A program made the translations under genes and the position numbers. This document shows, piece after piece, positions 25,953 through 37,228 of a stretch of DNA of 64,000 bases (position 1 is its first letter; each line of letters starts with the position of its first letter). Under the pieces are notes generated by a model, which saw only the letters and a list, made by a program, of their open reading frames with translations, ran no database searches and was not told the DNA's origin. The stretch is taken from assembly GCF_022662195.1 (NCBI RefSeq), contig NZ_JAKMCS010000005.1:186001-250000 (forward strand). Reading direction: 5' to 3'. Source of the DNA: Aestuariivivens insulae. Lineage in GTDB: Bacteria; Bacteroidota; Bacteroidia; Flavobacteriales; Flavobacteriaceae.

Positions 25953-27197
25953 TTATTGTAATAGCGTTATACTTTTTTCTTCTAAGCCTTCAGGTTTGTT
26001 TAGGTATACTACATCGCCTTCTTCCAAACCTTTGTTGATAATTACAACTTCGTTATTGGATAGGCCTAATTCCACTTGCTTTTTTGTAATAGAGTACCCC
26101 GATTTTACATAGGCATAGCTTATAGAGTCTTTAGAAAATACACCTTCTAATGGCATCATGAGCACATCGTCCTCTTGGTGAGTAAGTATTCTATTGGATG
26201 TTGTCATGCCAGGTCTAATATTTTCATTGGTTCCATTAAGTTTAATCAATACCTGAAAAAGTTTAATATCAGAACCGGCTTTGGTTTCCCCAACGTTGGC
26301 AACATCTGTTACAATACCCTCTAATTCAATATCGGGGAAGGCATCAAAACCTATTTTGGCTTTTAAGCCTTTCTTTAGTTTTCTTACATCAACTTCGTTA
26401 CTATACGTTTTAGATTCCATTTTGCTGAGGTCTGGGAGGCTGGCTATGGCAGGTTCCCAAGGGGAAATGGTAGCGCCAACTTTCTTTTTGGTACCATTCC
26501 ATTCCTTGACGTAAGTTATCATGCCGTCATCTTCAGAGAAAATGGTGAACTCCTTTTGAAGTTCCCTTAGTTCTTCTATTCGCTTTTTGATTTTAGAAAC
26601 TTCGGTACCAACCTCAATCATTTTAGCATTGGCCTGCCTTTTTTTAATAGAATAGTCGGCCCTTTTTTCTTTTAAGTTACGTTCTGTTTTTTCAATTTTA
26701 ATTTCTAAGGATCTAATAGTGGCAGGAGGTTCATATTTAGAGCGTTCAAGCTCCAATTTGTCCTCTTCAATACTAAACTCTAGGTCTTTTATGGTATTAC
26801 GTTCTTGTTTTAGGGTTAGCGTGGTATCTAATTGTTGTTGGGTGAATCTGGATTCTGCTTTGTCTAGGTTTAATTGTGCATCAAGAATTTTACCGTTAAG
26901 TTCAGATACATCCAATTTGCCTATATAATCGCCTTTTTTTACAACAGTACCTTCTGGGACTAAATCTTGTATTTTAATGTTGTATATGCCATGTCGTCTA
27001 GCATTTGTTGGACCATTAATTTTTTTAGAGCTTGTAGATTGGGCTTCGCCAGAAATGTACACTTCATCTTTAAAGATGCCTTTCTCAACCTTGGCGGTAA
27101 GGGAAACGTTTTCATTATCGGTAGATTTTAAAAAGGAATAAAGTGTTGCTATAAGTATAAGAGCTATACCTATATAAAAAAGCTTTTTTTTGTTCAT
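25953..27197 (-). CDS. HlyD/RND-type periplasmic adaptor subunit
   Basis: Periplasmic adaptor linking the permease to TolC. The 414-residue protein has an N-terminal membrane anchor (LFYIGIALILIATLYSFL). A lipoyl-like half with VPEGTVVKKGDYIGKLDVS near 80 precedes a long coiled-coil hairpin of about 110-205 rich in K, E and R (LEIKIEKTERNLKEKRAD). The second lipoyl half and beta-barrel follow (SKMESKTYSNEVDVRKLKKGLKAKIGFDA near 270, RPGMTTSNRILTHQEDDVLMMP near 350). First gene of the export set. Confidence 0.92.
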   Translation of the reverse strand: MNKKKLFYIGIALILIATLYSFLKSTDNENVSLTAKVEKGIFKDEVYISGEAQSTSSKKINGPTNARRHGIYNIKIQDLVPEGTVVKKGDYIGKLDVSELNGKILDAQLNLDKAESRFTQQQLDTTLTLKQERNTIKDLEFSIEEDKLELERSKYEPPATIRSLEIKIEKTERNLKEKRADYSIKKRQANAKMIEVGTEVSKIKKRIEELRELQKEFTIFSEDDGMITYVKEWNGTKKKVGATISPWEPAIASLPDLSKMESKTYSNEVDVRKLKKGLKAKIGFDAFPDIELEGIVTDVANVGETKAGSDIKLFQVLIKLNGTNENIRPGMTTSNRILTHQEDDVLMMPLEGVFSKDSISYAYVKSGYSITKKQVELGLSNNEVVIINKGLEEGDVVYLNKPEGLEEKSITLLQ

Positions 27198-27337
27198 GAT
27201 GGGTTAATTGTTAATTGATTGACTAAAACGTAAATATATATTAGAATATTATATAAAACAGTTAAACATTACTTAATATTCTCACAATATTATGTTATTT
27301 TCTCTCAATTATTGTGCCAGTAACCTTATTTTTAAAT

Positions 27338-28153
27338 TTATTTTACTGTGTAGATGAAGGTTGCAATTTCTGAAGCTCTAAAATAACCTAGGGGATAGCG
27401 TTCTGGATTCGTTATATTTATACAATTCCCCCTTACTGTTGCTGGTTGTACTTCAAAGGGATCTCCAGACTCTTCATCGGTTTGCTGTAAGAGTATGTTC
27501 ATGTATTCATAAAACCGTTTGGAAATCCCATAGTTTCTTATTTCCAATTTATCGTTAGGTTCTAAATTTTCATCAGAATGAAATGCAAATATTTGATTAC
27601 CATCGGTAAATTCATCATCGTAAACTTCAAGGCTAGCAAGGTTCGTTGAAGTATTAATAAACTCGAACAAATAGTAATTATCAACCCCTTCGGGATCGGT
27701 GTAGTAAGCTTGAATTTCTGTTTCATTTCCGCTAAATCCACCATTGTCATTTTGTTCTACAAATTCGATGGAAGCAACGGGCATTAACTGTTCGGAGGCT
27801 GTATAGGTTTCGTTATTGTATACTACTGTTAAGTTATAGACCCTATTTATTTCAGGAATAAAGGAATCGTTTAAATAAATGCCGTTTTGCTCTTGTTCAA
27901 TAAAATTAAAGGTATTGTTAAAATTATCGGTCACGCTTACGGTAGCTCCGGTTGCGGGAGGGATTTCGTCGTCAAAAAAAGGAGCGGTTAAGGATAGTTT
28001 AATCATTTGAAAGTTGCCATTGGTTCCTTTAACCCAATTTAAGGCTGCATCAATAACCAATTTGGGCTCGCCAGTTTGTAAATCGACATCAATGACATCC
28101 TCACATGCTAAAAGGCTCAAACTTAACAAGGCTATGTAGAGTATCTTTTTCAT
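27338..28153 (-). CDS. DUF4249 lipoprotein, partner of the TonB receptor
   Basis: A 271-residue outer-membrane-associated lipoprotein from the ATG at 28153 (MKKILYIALLSLSLLACEDV, acylated Cys near residue 17). A start 26 codons earlier exists but would lie inside the preceding TonB receptor gene and lacks a signal peptide, so the later ATG is preferred. It has the DUF4249 features of an early DLQTGEPKLVIDAALNW, repeated beta-sandwich stretches (PATGATVSVTDNFNNTF, FIPEINRVYNLTV) and the C-terminal NCINITNPERYPLGYFRASE. This family nearly always follows a TonB-dependent receptor in Bacteroidota and is thought to be its surface partner, analogous to SusD for SusC. The receptor ends 4 nt upstream. 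Confidence 0.9.
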   Translation of the reverse strand: MKKILYIALLSLSLLACEDVIDVDLQTGEPKLVIDAALNWVKGTNGNFQMIKLSLTAPFFDDEIPPATGATVSVTDNFNNTFNFIEQEQNGIYLNDSFIPEINRVYNLTVVYNNETYTASEQLMPVASIEFVEQNDNGGFSGNETEIQAYYTDPEGVDNYYLFEFINTSTNLASLEVYDDEFTDGNQIFAFHSDENLEPNDKLEIRNYGISKRFYEYMNILLQQTDEESGDPFEVQPATVRGNCINITNPERYPLGYFRASEIATFIYTVK

Positions 28154-28157
28154 TGGC

Positions 28158-30524
28158 TTAAAACTTAAAATTATAAGAGATTGATGGGACAATCCCAAAT
28201 ATTGATAATCGTGTGGCTTCATTTCTTCCACTGTCTGGATTGCTCTTAAAAGCTATAGATGCTGCATTACGTCTGTTGTAGATATTGTAGATACCAAATA
28301 CCCAGTAACGTTCCCGTTTTTTAGTTCTTTTGGGGTTAAGGGTGGCTGTAATATCTAAACGGTGGTAGGATGGCAGCCTATCGTCATTTCTACCACTATA
28401 ATTGGGTATTGTTATGCCGTTAAACTGATATTGCCCATTGGGAAAAGTAGTAGGTTGTCCTGTTTGAAATATAAAATTAGCATTTAACCTCCATTTGTTA
28501 TTGAGTTCATAACTTCCAGTGAATGATATGTCGTGCGTTTTGTCAAATGGTGTTTTGTACCAACGGCCATTGTTGATTCCCAATTCTTGAGGGGTTCTTC
28601 CTGGAGTTTGCTGCTCGGATTTCGATAGGGTATAAGCCACCCAACCTTTAAAGCGTCCTTTATTTTTTCTTAATAGAAGTTCGGTTCCATAAGCTCTGGC
28701 TCTACCATTCAAAATAACCTGTTCTACAGCATTGTTTGCAATTAAATCGGCACCATCTATATAGTCAATTCTATTTTTAATAGTTTTGTAGAAGCTTTCA
28801 AATTCCAATGTGTAAGAACCGTTACCAAATGTTCTAAAGTAACCAATGGCATATTGGTCCAGCAACTGGGGTTTTATATATTTTCCGCTAGGAGTCCAAA
28901 CATCAAGTGGCGTTGGTGAATTGGTATTGGACAGTAGGTGCAAGTACTGACTCATTCTATTGTAACTGGCCTTTATGGAACTTTTGGAATTAAGTTGGTG
29001 AGCCAATGAAACTCGCGGCTCTAGATTTTCAAATTTAGCTATAACATCACGACGTTTATAGGTTGCTTCGCCTATTGGAGTTGCTTTTTCATAGATTTTA
29101 AGATCTTCATTAAATAGCACGGCTTGGTTGTTGTTGTAAAGGTTCAATTTATTTTGCCCTAAGCGATGAAATGTACTTAGTCGTAAGCCATAAGAAACAG
29201 ATAGTTTATCAGATAATTGATGTTCGGCATCTAAATATATCGCATGCTCTAAAGCATATTTATCGGTAAGTTTAAATGGGTTTATTCCAGAGGTTTCTGT
29301 TGTGGGTTTAATATCGCCTGGATTAAATTTATGGTAAATGCTATTTAAGCCATATTGAAGTTTGAATTTATCACTTATATAATGTTTCAAATCATATTTT
29401 AAATTAAAGTTCTTGATACCTGAAACCCAATCGAATTCAACAAAGCTTAATTTTAAATCGTAATCGTAATCTGAATATATTAAAGACAAGTTTGAAAATA
29501 GTTTATCCGATATCAAATGGTTCCACCTAAAGTTAAAAACCGCATTGCCATAAGCGTTTTCAAACGAATCTTGAATTCTAAATACATCCCGCCCAAAATA
29601 CCCAGATAGATAGATACTGTTGTTATCGTTAATCTTATAACTCAATTTGGTGTTCAAATCATAGAAATAGGCAATGTTATCAACATCGAACAGTGGTAGA
29701 AACAAATGGGCATAGCTAGAGCGACCACCAAAGAGAAATGAGCCTTTGTCTTTTTTTAGAGGGCCTTCAGCTAAAACCCTGCTTGTAACCATACCTATGC
29801 CTCCATTCATATGGAAGTTCTTACTATTGCCCTCCTTTTGATAAATATCCAGAACTGAAGATACACGCCCACCATAACGAGCGGGAATACCGCCTTTATA
29901 GAGCTTGAGATCTTTTATGGCATCTGGATTGAATACTGAAAAGAAACCGAATAGATGGGATGAATTATAGATTGTGGCTTCATCCAGAAGGATTAAATTC
30001 TGATCTACAGACCCGCCTCTTACATTAAATCCTGAAGCACCTTCTCCTGCGGTAGTAATTCCTGGCAGTAGGGTAATGGCTTTAATAACATCGGCTTCGC
30101 CTAAAACAACTGGTATTTCCTTGATGGTATTGGCCGTTAACTTATTAAGGCTCATTTGAGGGGCTTTAATATTTAACCGTTCAACATCTTCTGTAATTAC
30201 TACTTCGTTTAAATTCTCAAAGGAAGCTGTTAAGTTAAAGTTTTTTACAATGTTTTCTGATAGGGTAACCGTTTCAGAAATAGTATTAAACCCCAAATAA
30301 CTAACCAAAACCTTATAGGTGCCTTTGGGTAAGGTAATGGAATAAAAGCCGTATTCATTAGTTGTGGTGCCCGACTGTATTTCGGGAAAGATTATATTAA
30401 CCCCAATTAATGTTTCATTACTGCTATTTTCTGAGATTGTACCACTTATGGTAAATTTTTCCTGAGCGTTTAATAGCATACCATTTAAAACAAGAAACAA
30501 AAACCAGAAATGGATTTTATACAT
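28158..30524 (-). CDS. TonB-dependent receptor with CarboxypepD_reg-like N-terminus
   Basis: Outer-membrane gated channel energised by TonB. The 788-residue protein has a signal peptide (WFLFLVLNGMLLNAQ), an N-terminal carboxypeptidase-regulatory-like domain (about 22-105, GVNIIFPEIQSGTTTNEYG), a plug domain near 120-245 (ASGFNVRGGSVDQNLILLDE, KLYKGGIPARYGGRVSSVLDI) and a barrel ending ...SIFGIVPSISYNFKF, with the terminal aromatic needed for barrel assembly. No SusD gene is nearby; the partner is the DUF4249 lipoprotein. Substrate is unknown; a siderophore, peptide or polysaccharide fragment are possible. Its ATG is directly followed (5' side) by an icd terminator. Confidence 0.92.
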   Translation of the reverse strand: MYKIHFWFLFLVLNGMLLNAQEKFTISGTISENSSNETLIGVNIIFPEIQSGTTTNEYGFYSITLPKGTYKVLVSYLGFNTISETVTLSENIVKNFNLTASFENLNEVVITEDVERLNIKAPQMSLNKLTANTIKEIPVVLGEADVIKAITLLPGITTAGEGASGFNVRGGSVDQNLILLDEATIYNSSHLFGFFSVFNPDAIKDLKLYKGGIPARYGGRVSSVLDIYQKEGNSKNFHMNGGIGMVTSRVLAEGPLKKDKGSFLFGGRSSYAHLFLPLFDVDNIAYFYDLNTKLSYKINDNNSIYLSGYFGRDVFRIQDSFENAYGNAVFNFRWNHLISDKLFSNLSLIYSDYDYDLKLSFVEFDWVSGIKNFNLKYDLKHYISDKFKLQYGLNSIYHKFNPGDIKPTTETSGINPFKLTDKYALEHAIYLDAEHQLSDKLSVSYGLRLSTFHRLGQNKLNLYNNNQAVLFNEDLKIYEKATPIGEATYKRRDVIAKFENLEPRVSLAHQLNSKSSIKASYNRMSQYLHLLSNTNSPTPLDVWTPSGKYIKPQLLDQYAIGYFRTFGNGSYTLEFESFYKTIKNRIDYIDGADLIANNAVEQVILNGRARAYGTELLLRKNKGRFKGWVAYTLSKSEQQTPGRTPQELGINNGRWYKTPFDKTHDISFTGSYELNNKWRLNANFIFQTGQPTTFPNGQYQFNGITIPNYSGRNDDRLPSYHRLDITATLNPKRTKKRERYWVFGIYNIYNRRNAASIAFKSNPDSGRNEATRLSIFGIVPSISYNFKF

Positions 30525-30549
30525 GAAGCATTTTCTATAAAAATAAAAA

Positions 30550-30573
30550 AAAGCCCCTACATAGAGGAGCTTT
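30550..30573 (-). terminator. Terminator of icd
   Basis: AAAGCCCCT / AGGAGCTTT stem (one internal mismatch) with the T run on the minus strand, 24 nt after the icd stop codon. Confidence 0.75.
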
Positions 30574-30596
30574 AATTTGAAATATATAATTTTTAT

Positions 30597-32825
<2,229 letters not shown>

Positions 32826-33018
32826 TTAAAAAATATAAATAATTGATTTTCAATCAAAGGCCTTTTTAAGGCGATGCGAATATACAAAAAATGATAGTTA
32901 TTGGAAGTTTATTTCTAAGGCAAAGCCTAAGAAGGTAGGCTAATTAATAGGAATATAAAAAAAGGCGATGGCCAATAGCTAATTGATAAAAAAAGAGGAG
33001 TAAAATTATTAAAAAACA

Positions 33019-33058
33019 AAAGCCATATCACTGTAGAGTACTACTTTGACATGGCTTT
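33019..33058 (-). terminator. Minus-strand terminator-like hairpin in a 777-bp gene-poor gap
   Basis: AAAGCCATATCA (33019-33030) and TGACATGGCTTT (33047-33058) pair; the single mismatch becomes a G-U pair only if the RNA is made from the minus strand, where a T-rich run also follows. The remaining gap 32808-33584 holds a degenerate ORF (next entry) and otherwise no gene I can support. Confidence 0.6.
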
Positions 33059-33080
33059 CTTTGAAATAACATTCCGTGAC

Positions 33081-33278
33081 CTATTTGATATTGCTATCAA
33101 ATCGGTTTGAATTTTCATCAAACCTTTTCAATTCAAGTGCAGTTATTTCAATGAAGCATTTGTTGTAATTTTCAAAATGTATTGACCTATTACCAAATGC
33201 TCCCGTTTAATTGTTTTTCTTGATGCTAGTTACTATGCATTCATTTTCATGATTGTATAGTTGCTTAGCATTGTTCAT
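33081..33278 (-). pseudogene. Degenerate short reading frame, unknown origin
   Basis: On the minus strand, one frame from an ATG at 33278 reads MNNAKQLYNHENECIVTSIK and ends soon after at a TAA (33207-33209). The same frame then continues as TGAFGNRSIHFENYN with FIEITALELKRFDENSNRFD to a TAG at 33081. The amino acid composition is protein-like throughout, and a minus-strand terminator follows within 25 nt. This suggests a decayed small gene, or the tail of a larger one. I do not recognise the family, and chance cannot be excluded. Confidence 0.35.
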
Positions 33279-33594
33279 ATTACAGTACTACTGCTTTTTT
33301 GAACTTTCAACTACAATAGTTGCCCCTTGCTCGCACATGTGGTACTTTTTGCGGTATCATGGTTTTTTGCTCACACACGCATACACGCGGCACATCCAAA
33401 CCTCAAAAAACAATTATATTTAAAGAACGTTACTTTAATTGGAATCGCCGTAAATTCATTTTTTAAATGAAACCAAACTAAGTTGTCATTGATTCTTCTG
33501 CTAAGATAGATTATGGATTCAAATTTTCAAATTTTTTATGGCATTAGATATCAACCATTTATGAACCATAGTTATTAACTTTTGTTAATAAAAA

Positions 33595-33621
33595 AAGGGT
33601 TTTGAAAATATCAAAACCCTT
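33595..33621 (-). terminator. Terminator of rplS
   Basis: Perfect stem AAGGGTTTTGA / TCAAAACCCTT with 5-nt loop; T run on the minus strand. Confidence 0.9.
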
Positions 33622-33645
33622 ATATATGCTGTAGCTAGTTTACTA

Positions 33646-33996
33646 CTAGTGTCTGCTTTCTTTAATTCTTGCTTTCTTACCTGTAAGTCCTCTAAAGTAG
33701 AAGATACGTGCTCTACGTACTTTTCCACGTTTGTTAACTTCAATTTTTTGTAAAGCTGGCAAATTGATTGGGAAAATACGTTCAACTCCAATCGATCCAG
33801 ACATTTTTCTAATGGTAAAGGTTTCTGAAGCTCCAGAACCTCTTCTTTGAATAACAGTTCCTCTAAAGAACTGAGTACGTGTTTTATTACCTTCCTTAAT
33901 TTCGTAATAAACAGTAATAGTGTCACCAGCTCCAAACTCTGGTAAGTCTTTTTTTGTTACAAATTCGTCCTGAACAAATTTTACTAAAGATTCCAT
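33646..33996 (-). CDS. rplS: 50S ribosomal protein L19
   Basis: Large-subunit ribosomal protein at the interface with the 30S subunit. The 116-residue product from the ATG at 33996 (MESLVKFVQDEFVTKKDLPE) contains the conserved GDTITVYYEIKEGNKTRTQ and the signature core around FTIRKMSGSIGVERIFPINL, ending KRGKVRRARIFYFRGLTGKK. An upstream in-frame ATG at 34035 would add 13 residues not seen in L19 proteins. The gene is alone, followed by a strong terminator; trmD and rpsP, common partners elsewhere, are not adjacent here. Confidence 0.96.
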   Translation of the reverse strand: MESLVKFVQDEFVTKKDLPEFGAGDTITVYYEIKEGNKTRTQFFRGTVIQRRGSGASETFTIRKMSGSIGVERIFPINLPALQKIEVNKRGKVRRARIFYFRGLTGKKARIKESRH

Positions 33997-34153
33997 ATCT
34001 TTAAATTTAAATGGTTGATTCGAAACAACATTCACGATTTTCGCCAGAGGTTAATCCGAAATTGGGTGCAAAAATAGTTATTAATTGCCAACATGCAATA
34101 CTTTGTGTTTGTTTTTTTGATTCTTTTTTGAAAAAATAGATTTATGGCCTTGT

Positions 34154-34161
34154 TAATTTTG
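34154..34161 (+). promoter_or_regulatory. -7 box upstream of the VOC gene
   Basis: TAATTTTG matches the consensus, 35 nt before the ATG at 34197. The TTTG boxes upstream are at unusual distances (24 or 13 bp), so this is tentative. Confidence 0.4.
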
Positions 34162-34196
34162 TAATTTTAGAAAACGTCAATTAAACAATTAATATT

Positions 34197-34571
34197 ATGG
34201 GCAATAACATGGTAGGCTGGTTCGAGATACCGGTGCACGATATGGATAGGGCAAAGCAATTTTACGAATCGGTTTTTAATGTAGAAATAGGTATTCATGA
34301 CTTTGGAGGCCTGTTAATGGGATGGTTTCCAGATAGGGGAGAAGCCCATGGTGCCCAGGGGACATTAATTAAGCAGGATTCCTATATTCCTAGTAAGGAG
34401 GGTGTACTCATCTATTTTATGAGTGAGGATGTGCAAGATGAACTAGATAAAGTTGTGGCCGCCGGTGGTGAAATATACCAACCCAAAACGCAGATTTCAC
34501 CAGAGCATGGCTATATGGCAGTATTTATAGATAGTGAAGGAAACCGTATTGCGCTCCATTCTAAAAATTAG
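34197..34571 (+). CDS. VOC (glyoxalase/bleomycin resistance) family protein
   Basis: Metal-binding enzyme or binding protein of the vicinal oxygen chelate fold, 124 residues. The N-terminal module GWFEIPVHDMDRAKQFYESVF is the classic betaalphabetabetabeta start, with His13 as a potential ligand, and the C-terminal module ends GYMAVFIDSEGNRIALHSKN. Many similar proteins in flavobacteria are annotated as lactoylglutathione-lyase-like. The motif set does not point to a substrate. It is followed by a SpoU-type methyltransferase gene in the same direction after 54 nt. Confidence 0.88.
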   Translation: MGNNMVGWFEIPVHDMDRAKQFYESVFNVEIGIHDFGGLLMGWFPDRGEAHGAQGTLIKQDSYIPSKEGVLIYFMSEDVQDELDKVVAAGGEIYQPKTQISPEHGYMAVFIDSEGNRIALHSKN

Positions 34572-34625
34572 CGTGGTACTGCTTCTTTAACTATGGCTTA
34601 AAATAAAAGATGATATCTTTACACC

Positions 34626-35282
34626 ATGATAGATATCGATCTTTTGGAGTACATAGAATCTTATTTAACACCTTCTCGAAGGGTCAAATTCGAAAAGGTT
34701 TTATCCCAACGTACTAAGCATTTTGCAGTTGCGATTGAAGATGTGTACCAGTTGCATAACACAAGTGCAGTAATTCGCAGTTGTGATGTTTTTGGTGTTC
34801 AGGAAGTCAATATTATTGAGGAAATTAATACCAAACGGATAGACAGGGAAATAGCCATGGGTGCTCAAAAGTGGGTAGATATTAACCGCTATAATACAGT
34901 GAAGGATTGTATTAAGGATTTGAAACAGCAGGGCTATCAAATTGTGGCTACTACACCACATACCAATGATTGTGAACTCCACGATTTTGATGTGACCCAA
35001 AAATCCTGCTTTTTCTTCGGAAGGGAAACCGAAGGGTTATCTGATACAGTACTAAATGAAGCCGATTGCTTTTTGAAAATTCCTATGGTAGGTTTTACCG
35101 AAAGTTTAAATATTTCGGTTTCGGCAGCTATTATTTTACAACACGTTACGACGAAACTAAAACATACCAATATCAATTGGCAACTTAGAGAACAAGAACT
35201 ATTGGAGAAGCGTTTGGATTGGTGCAAAAAAACGATTAAAAGCTACCAAAAAATTGTGGATAGGTATTATCAGGATAAATAA
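34626..35282 (+). CDS. SpoU/TrmH family RNA 2'-O-methyltransferase, TrmH-like
   Basis: Methylates a ribose in RNA, most likely Gm18 of tRNA. The 218-residue protein has the SPOUT motifs: NTSAVIRSCDVFGVQEVNII (motif 1, near residue 40), FFGRETEGLSDTVL (motif 2, near 130) and IPMVGFTESLNISVSAAIIL (motif 3, near 155). It also carries an N-terminal SPSRRVKFEKVLSQRTKHFA resembling the TrmH extension. The family of related rRNA enzymes cannot be excluded by sequence alone. A second, different SpoU gene is at 43764. Confidence 0.85.
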   Translation: MIDIDLLEYIESYLTPSRRVKFEKVLSQRTKHFAVAIEDVYQLHNTSAVIRSCDVFGVQEVNIIEEINTKRIDREIAMGAQKWVDINRYNTVKDCIKDLKQQGYQIVATTPHTNDCELHDFDVTQKSCFFFGRETEGLSDTVLNEADCFLKIPMVGFTESLNISVSAAIILQHVTTKLKHTNINWQLREQELLEKRLDWCKKTIKSYQKIVDRYYQDK

Positions 35283-35346
35283 AGCATTTGCTTATTCTGC
35301 TTACTTTACAAAGTAAAATAGCCGTCAATATAGTTTTTATAAGTGT

Positions 35347-35432
35347 TTGTCAGGTTGAGCGCAGTCGAAACCGATTGTTAATTGTCTGTAAACTAAAACA
35401 TTTCAACTGCATTTCGACAAGCTCAATGACCA
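35347..35432. repeat. Dispersed inverted repeat, GTCAnnTTGAGC type
   Basis: TTGTCAGGTTGAGCGCAGTC on the left and TTTCGACAAGCTCAATGACC on the right can fold into a long imperfect hairpin. The two core phrases (GAGCGCAGTCGAAA and TTTCGACAAGCTCA) are typical of a repeat scattered through Bacteroidota genomes, echoed here at 43715 and 50712. Confidence 0.7.
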
Positions 35433-35496
35433 CGTTCAATGTGACATTTAAATTATTATATAGACGGCTATTTAATTATAATTTTTTAATTATGTT

Positions 35497-36984
35497 TTAC
35501 AAACACATCATATAAGCGGTAAGTGCTTTTTTCTCTTCTTTATTTAAATTTAATTCCAATATCAAATTAAAAAACTCTACAGTATCATCTAATGTTGGAA
35601 GTCTACCATCATGCAGGTACGGTGGTGAATCTTTTATCCCTCGTAAAGGAAATGTTTTTATAGGGCCTTCAGGTCGTCCTTTATAAAAACGCTCAACTTT
35701 TAGGTCGTGCATATAATCATCTACAAAGGCAGGTCCGTAATGACATGTTGCACATTTAGCTTTCCCTTTAAATAAACGCTCACCCAACAATTCCTGTTTG
35801 GTAGATTTACTTGGTATCAAATTACTCATGGCGTCTAATTTTGGTGCTGGAGGGAAATCTAGCATAGAATTAAAATCGCCCATTCTATTTGATAGTGCTC
35901 TTTGTAAACCTCTTTGTCCAATATGCTGTTGCATACCTGGGTCGCCATCAAAATATTCTTCTACTTCCGCAAAATGATCCATGCTTCTAATGGAACGTTT
36001 GGAGGATAATTGCATTAAATTAAAATTACCACGCATAGTAGGTGTGTCCACGCGTAAACGAGCTAAATTTGGTCTGCTGTCCGGCCCTAACTCAATGGCA
36101 CCGTTGGTATGGCCATTAACATGACAGGAGAAACAAGACACTCCCGCACTTGGTTCCAGGGTAACCCTATGTGAGGTATGGTTAAACCATGTGGTTGGTG
36201 TAGGGGTCAACAGTTCATTTAACCCTTCCATTTGTTCTGGTGTGAGTAAGCCGTTAAAAATCTCATAGTAATTGGCTAGCGTTACTTCCCTTCCCTTCGT
36301 TACGTCTCCAAGTTCCTTATGATTGGACAAGAACATTGGTGGTGGAAATTCTGGTAAATATTCGTCTGGAAAATCATGGTCTACATCAATCCTGGCATGT
36401 TCTGGATGTACTTTGTTCCAGCTGTCTGGAAATAGCATATGTGCCGTTGTTTGTAACGGATGCGCCAAAGGTTTGAACGGAAACAGGTCTTTGTATTTAA
36501 TTTCTTCTGGAGAATATTTAGACAATTCTTCATACGAAGAAACCCCTTTAGGTAACCTGGTAATAGGGCCTTTCATGATTGGTTTTCTTCCACCGGACAT
36601 CACCTTGCCTTCATAAGATTCTCCGTTAAAATCAAATCGTGAGTTCATGTATTTTCTAACATCGGCCATTAATTCTGGCTTTTGTTTTTTGTGAAAAGCA
36701 ACCCATTCTTCCCAACTCATGGGGAGTTCTGGCGTAGTAAACGAACTTTTACCTTTGCCCCCATATCGCCATAGGTCAAAAGGTGTGCGTTCCCCCTTTT
36801 TTAAAGCGGGGTATGGAATCAAGGAATCGATATGTCCTGCTCCTAACTCGTAATCGGGCTCTTCGTAATCTTCAATTACAGCTCCCGGCGATTGCAATAA
36901 ATGCAATTTGTTATTGATAATCTGGAAGCTTAAAAGCAATAAGCACCCAATGGCTACCAATAACGGAATTCGAATCTTCTTCAT
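35497..36984 (-). CDS. Membrane-anchored or exported di-haem cytochrome c (peroxidase-like)
   Basis: Periplasmic electron carrier or peroxidase. The 495-residue protein has an N-terminal hydrophobic segment (IPLLVAIGCLLLLSFQI) and two haem c sites, CFSCH near residue 281 and CATCH near 413. Around the second lie SKSTKQELLGERLFKGKAKCATCHYG and FPLRGIKDSPPYLHDGRLPTLDDTVEFFN, strongly like the MauG/cytochrome-c peroxidase C-terminal region. The long N-terminal part (about 40-270) is unlike classical peroxidases, so the function may differ. No obvious redox partner or regulator adjoins it. Confidence 0.87.
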   Translation of the reverse strand: MKKIRIPLLVAIGCLLLLSFQIINNKLHLLQSPGAVIEDYEEPDYELGAGHIDSLIPYPALKKGERTPFDLWRYGGKGKSSFTTPELPMSWEEWVAFHKKQKPELMADVRKYMNSRFDFNGESYEGKVMSGGRKPIMKGPITRLPKGVSSYEELSKYSPEEIKYKDLFPFKPLAHPLQTTAHMLFPDSWNKVHPEHARIDVDHDFPDEYLPEFPPPMFLSNHKELGDVTKGREVTLANYYEIFNGLLTPEQMEGLNELLTPTPTTWFNHTSHRVTLEPSAGVSCFSCHVNGHTNGAIELGPDSRPNLARLRVDTPTMRGNFNLMQLSSKRSIRSMDHFAEVEEYFDGDPGMQQHIGQRGLQRALSNRMGDFNSMLDFPPAPKLDAMSNLIPSKSTKQELLGERLFKGKAKCATCHYGPAFVDDYMHDLKVERFYKGRPEGPIKTFPLRGIKDSPPYLHDGRLPTLDDTVEFFNLILELNLNKEEKKALTAYMMCL

Positions 36985-37228
36985 GTTGATTTAATCGGTT
37001 TTGATTGGTATTCAGTGATGATAACAAATGTATTTTTGTTGAAATGAGATTACCAAACTTAATTGTTTATATTAAAAAAAACAAAATAAAGTAGTTAAGC
37101 TTCCTTGAATGTTTTACAGAATTACTTTCATGTTTGGTTGTAGAGTGCACAAGAGACTGTCTTTTATAATGAATTTAGATGAAAACAAAGAGTATGTAAA
37201 ACATTAAAAATGGCTAAATGATGATTAT

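Noticed and set aside
28151-28231. Upstream start for the DUF4249 gene
   Set aside because: Lies inside the receptor gene and lacks a signal peptide; the ATG at 28153 gives a normal lipoprotein.
33585-33935. Long open frame overlapping rplS on the same strand
   Set aside because: Different frame from L19; residues are leucine-rich without family features, whereas rplS is certain.
35288-35515. 75-codon frame over an intergenic repeat
   Set aside because: Consists mainly of the inverted repeat sequence; no family features.
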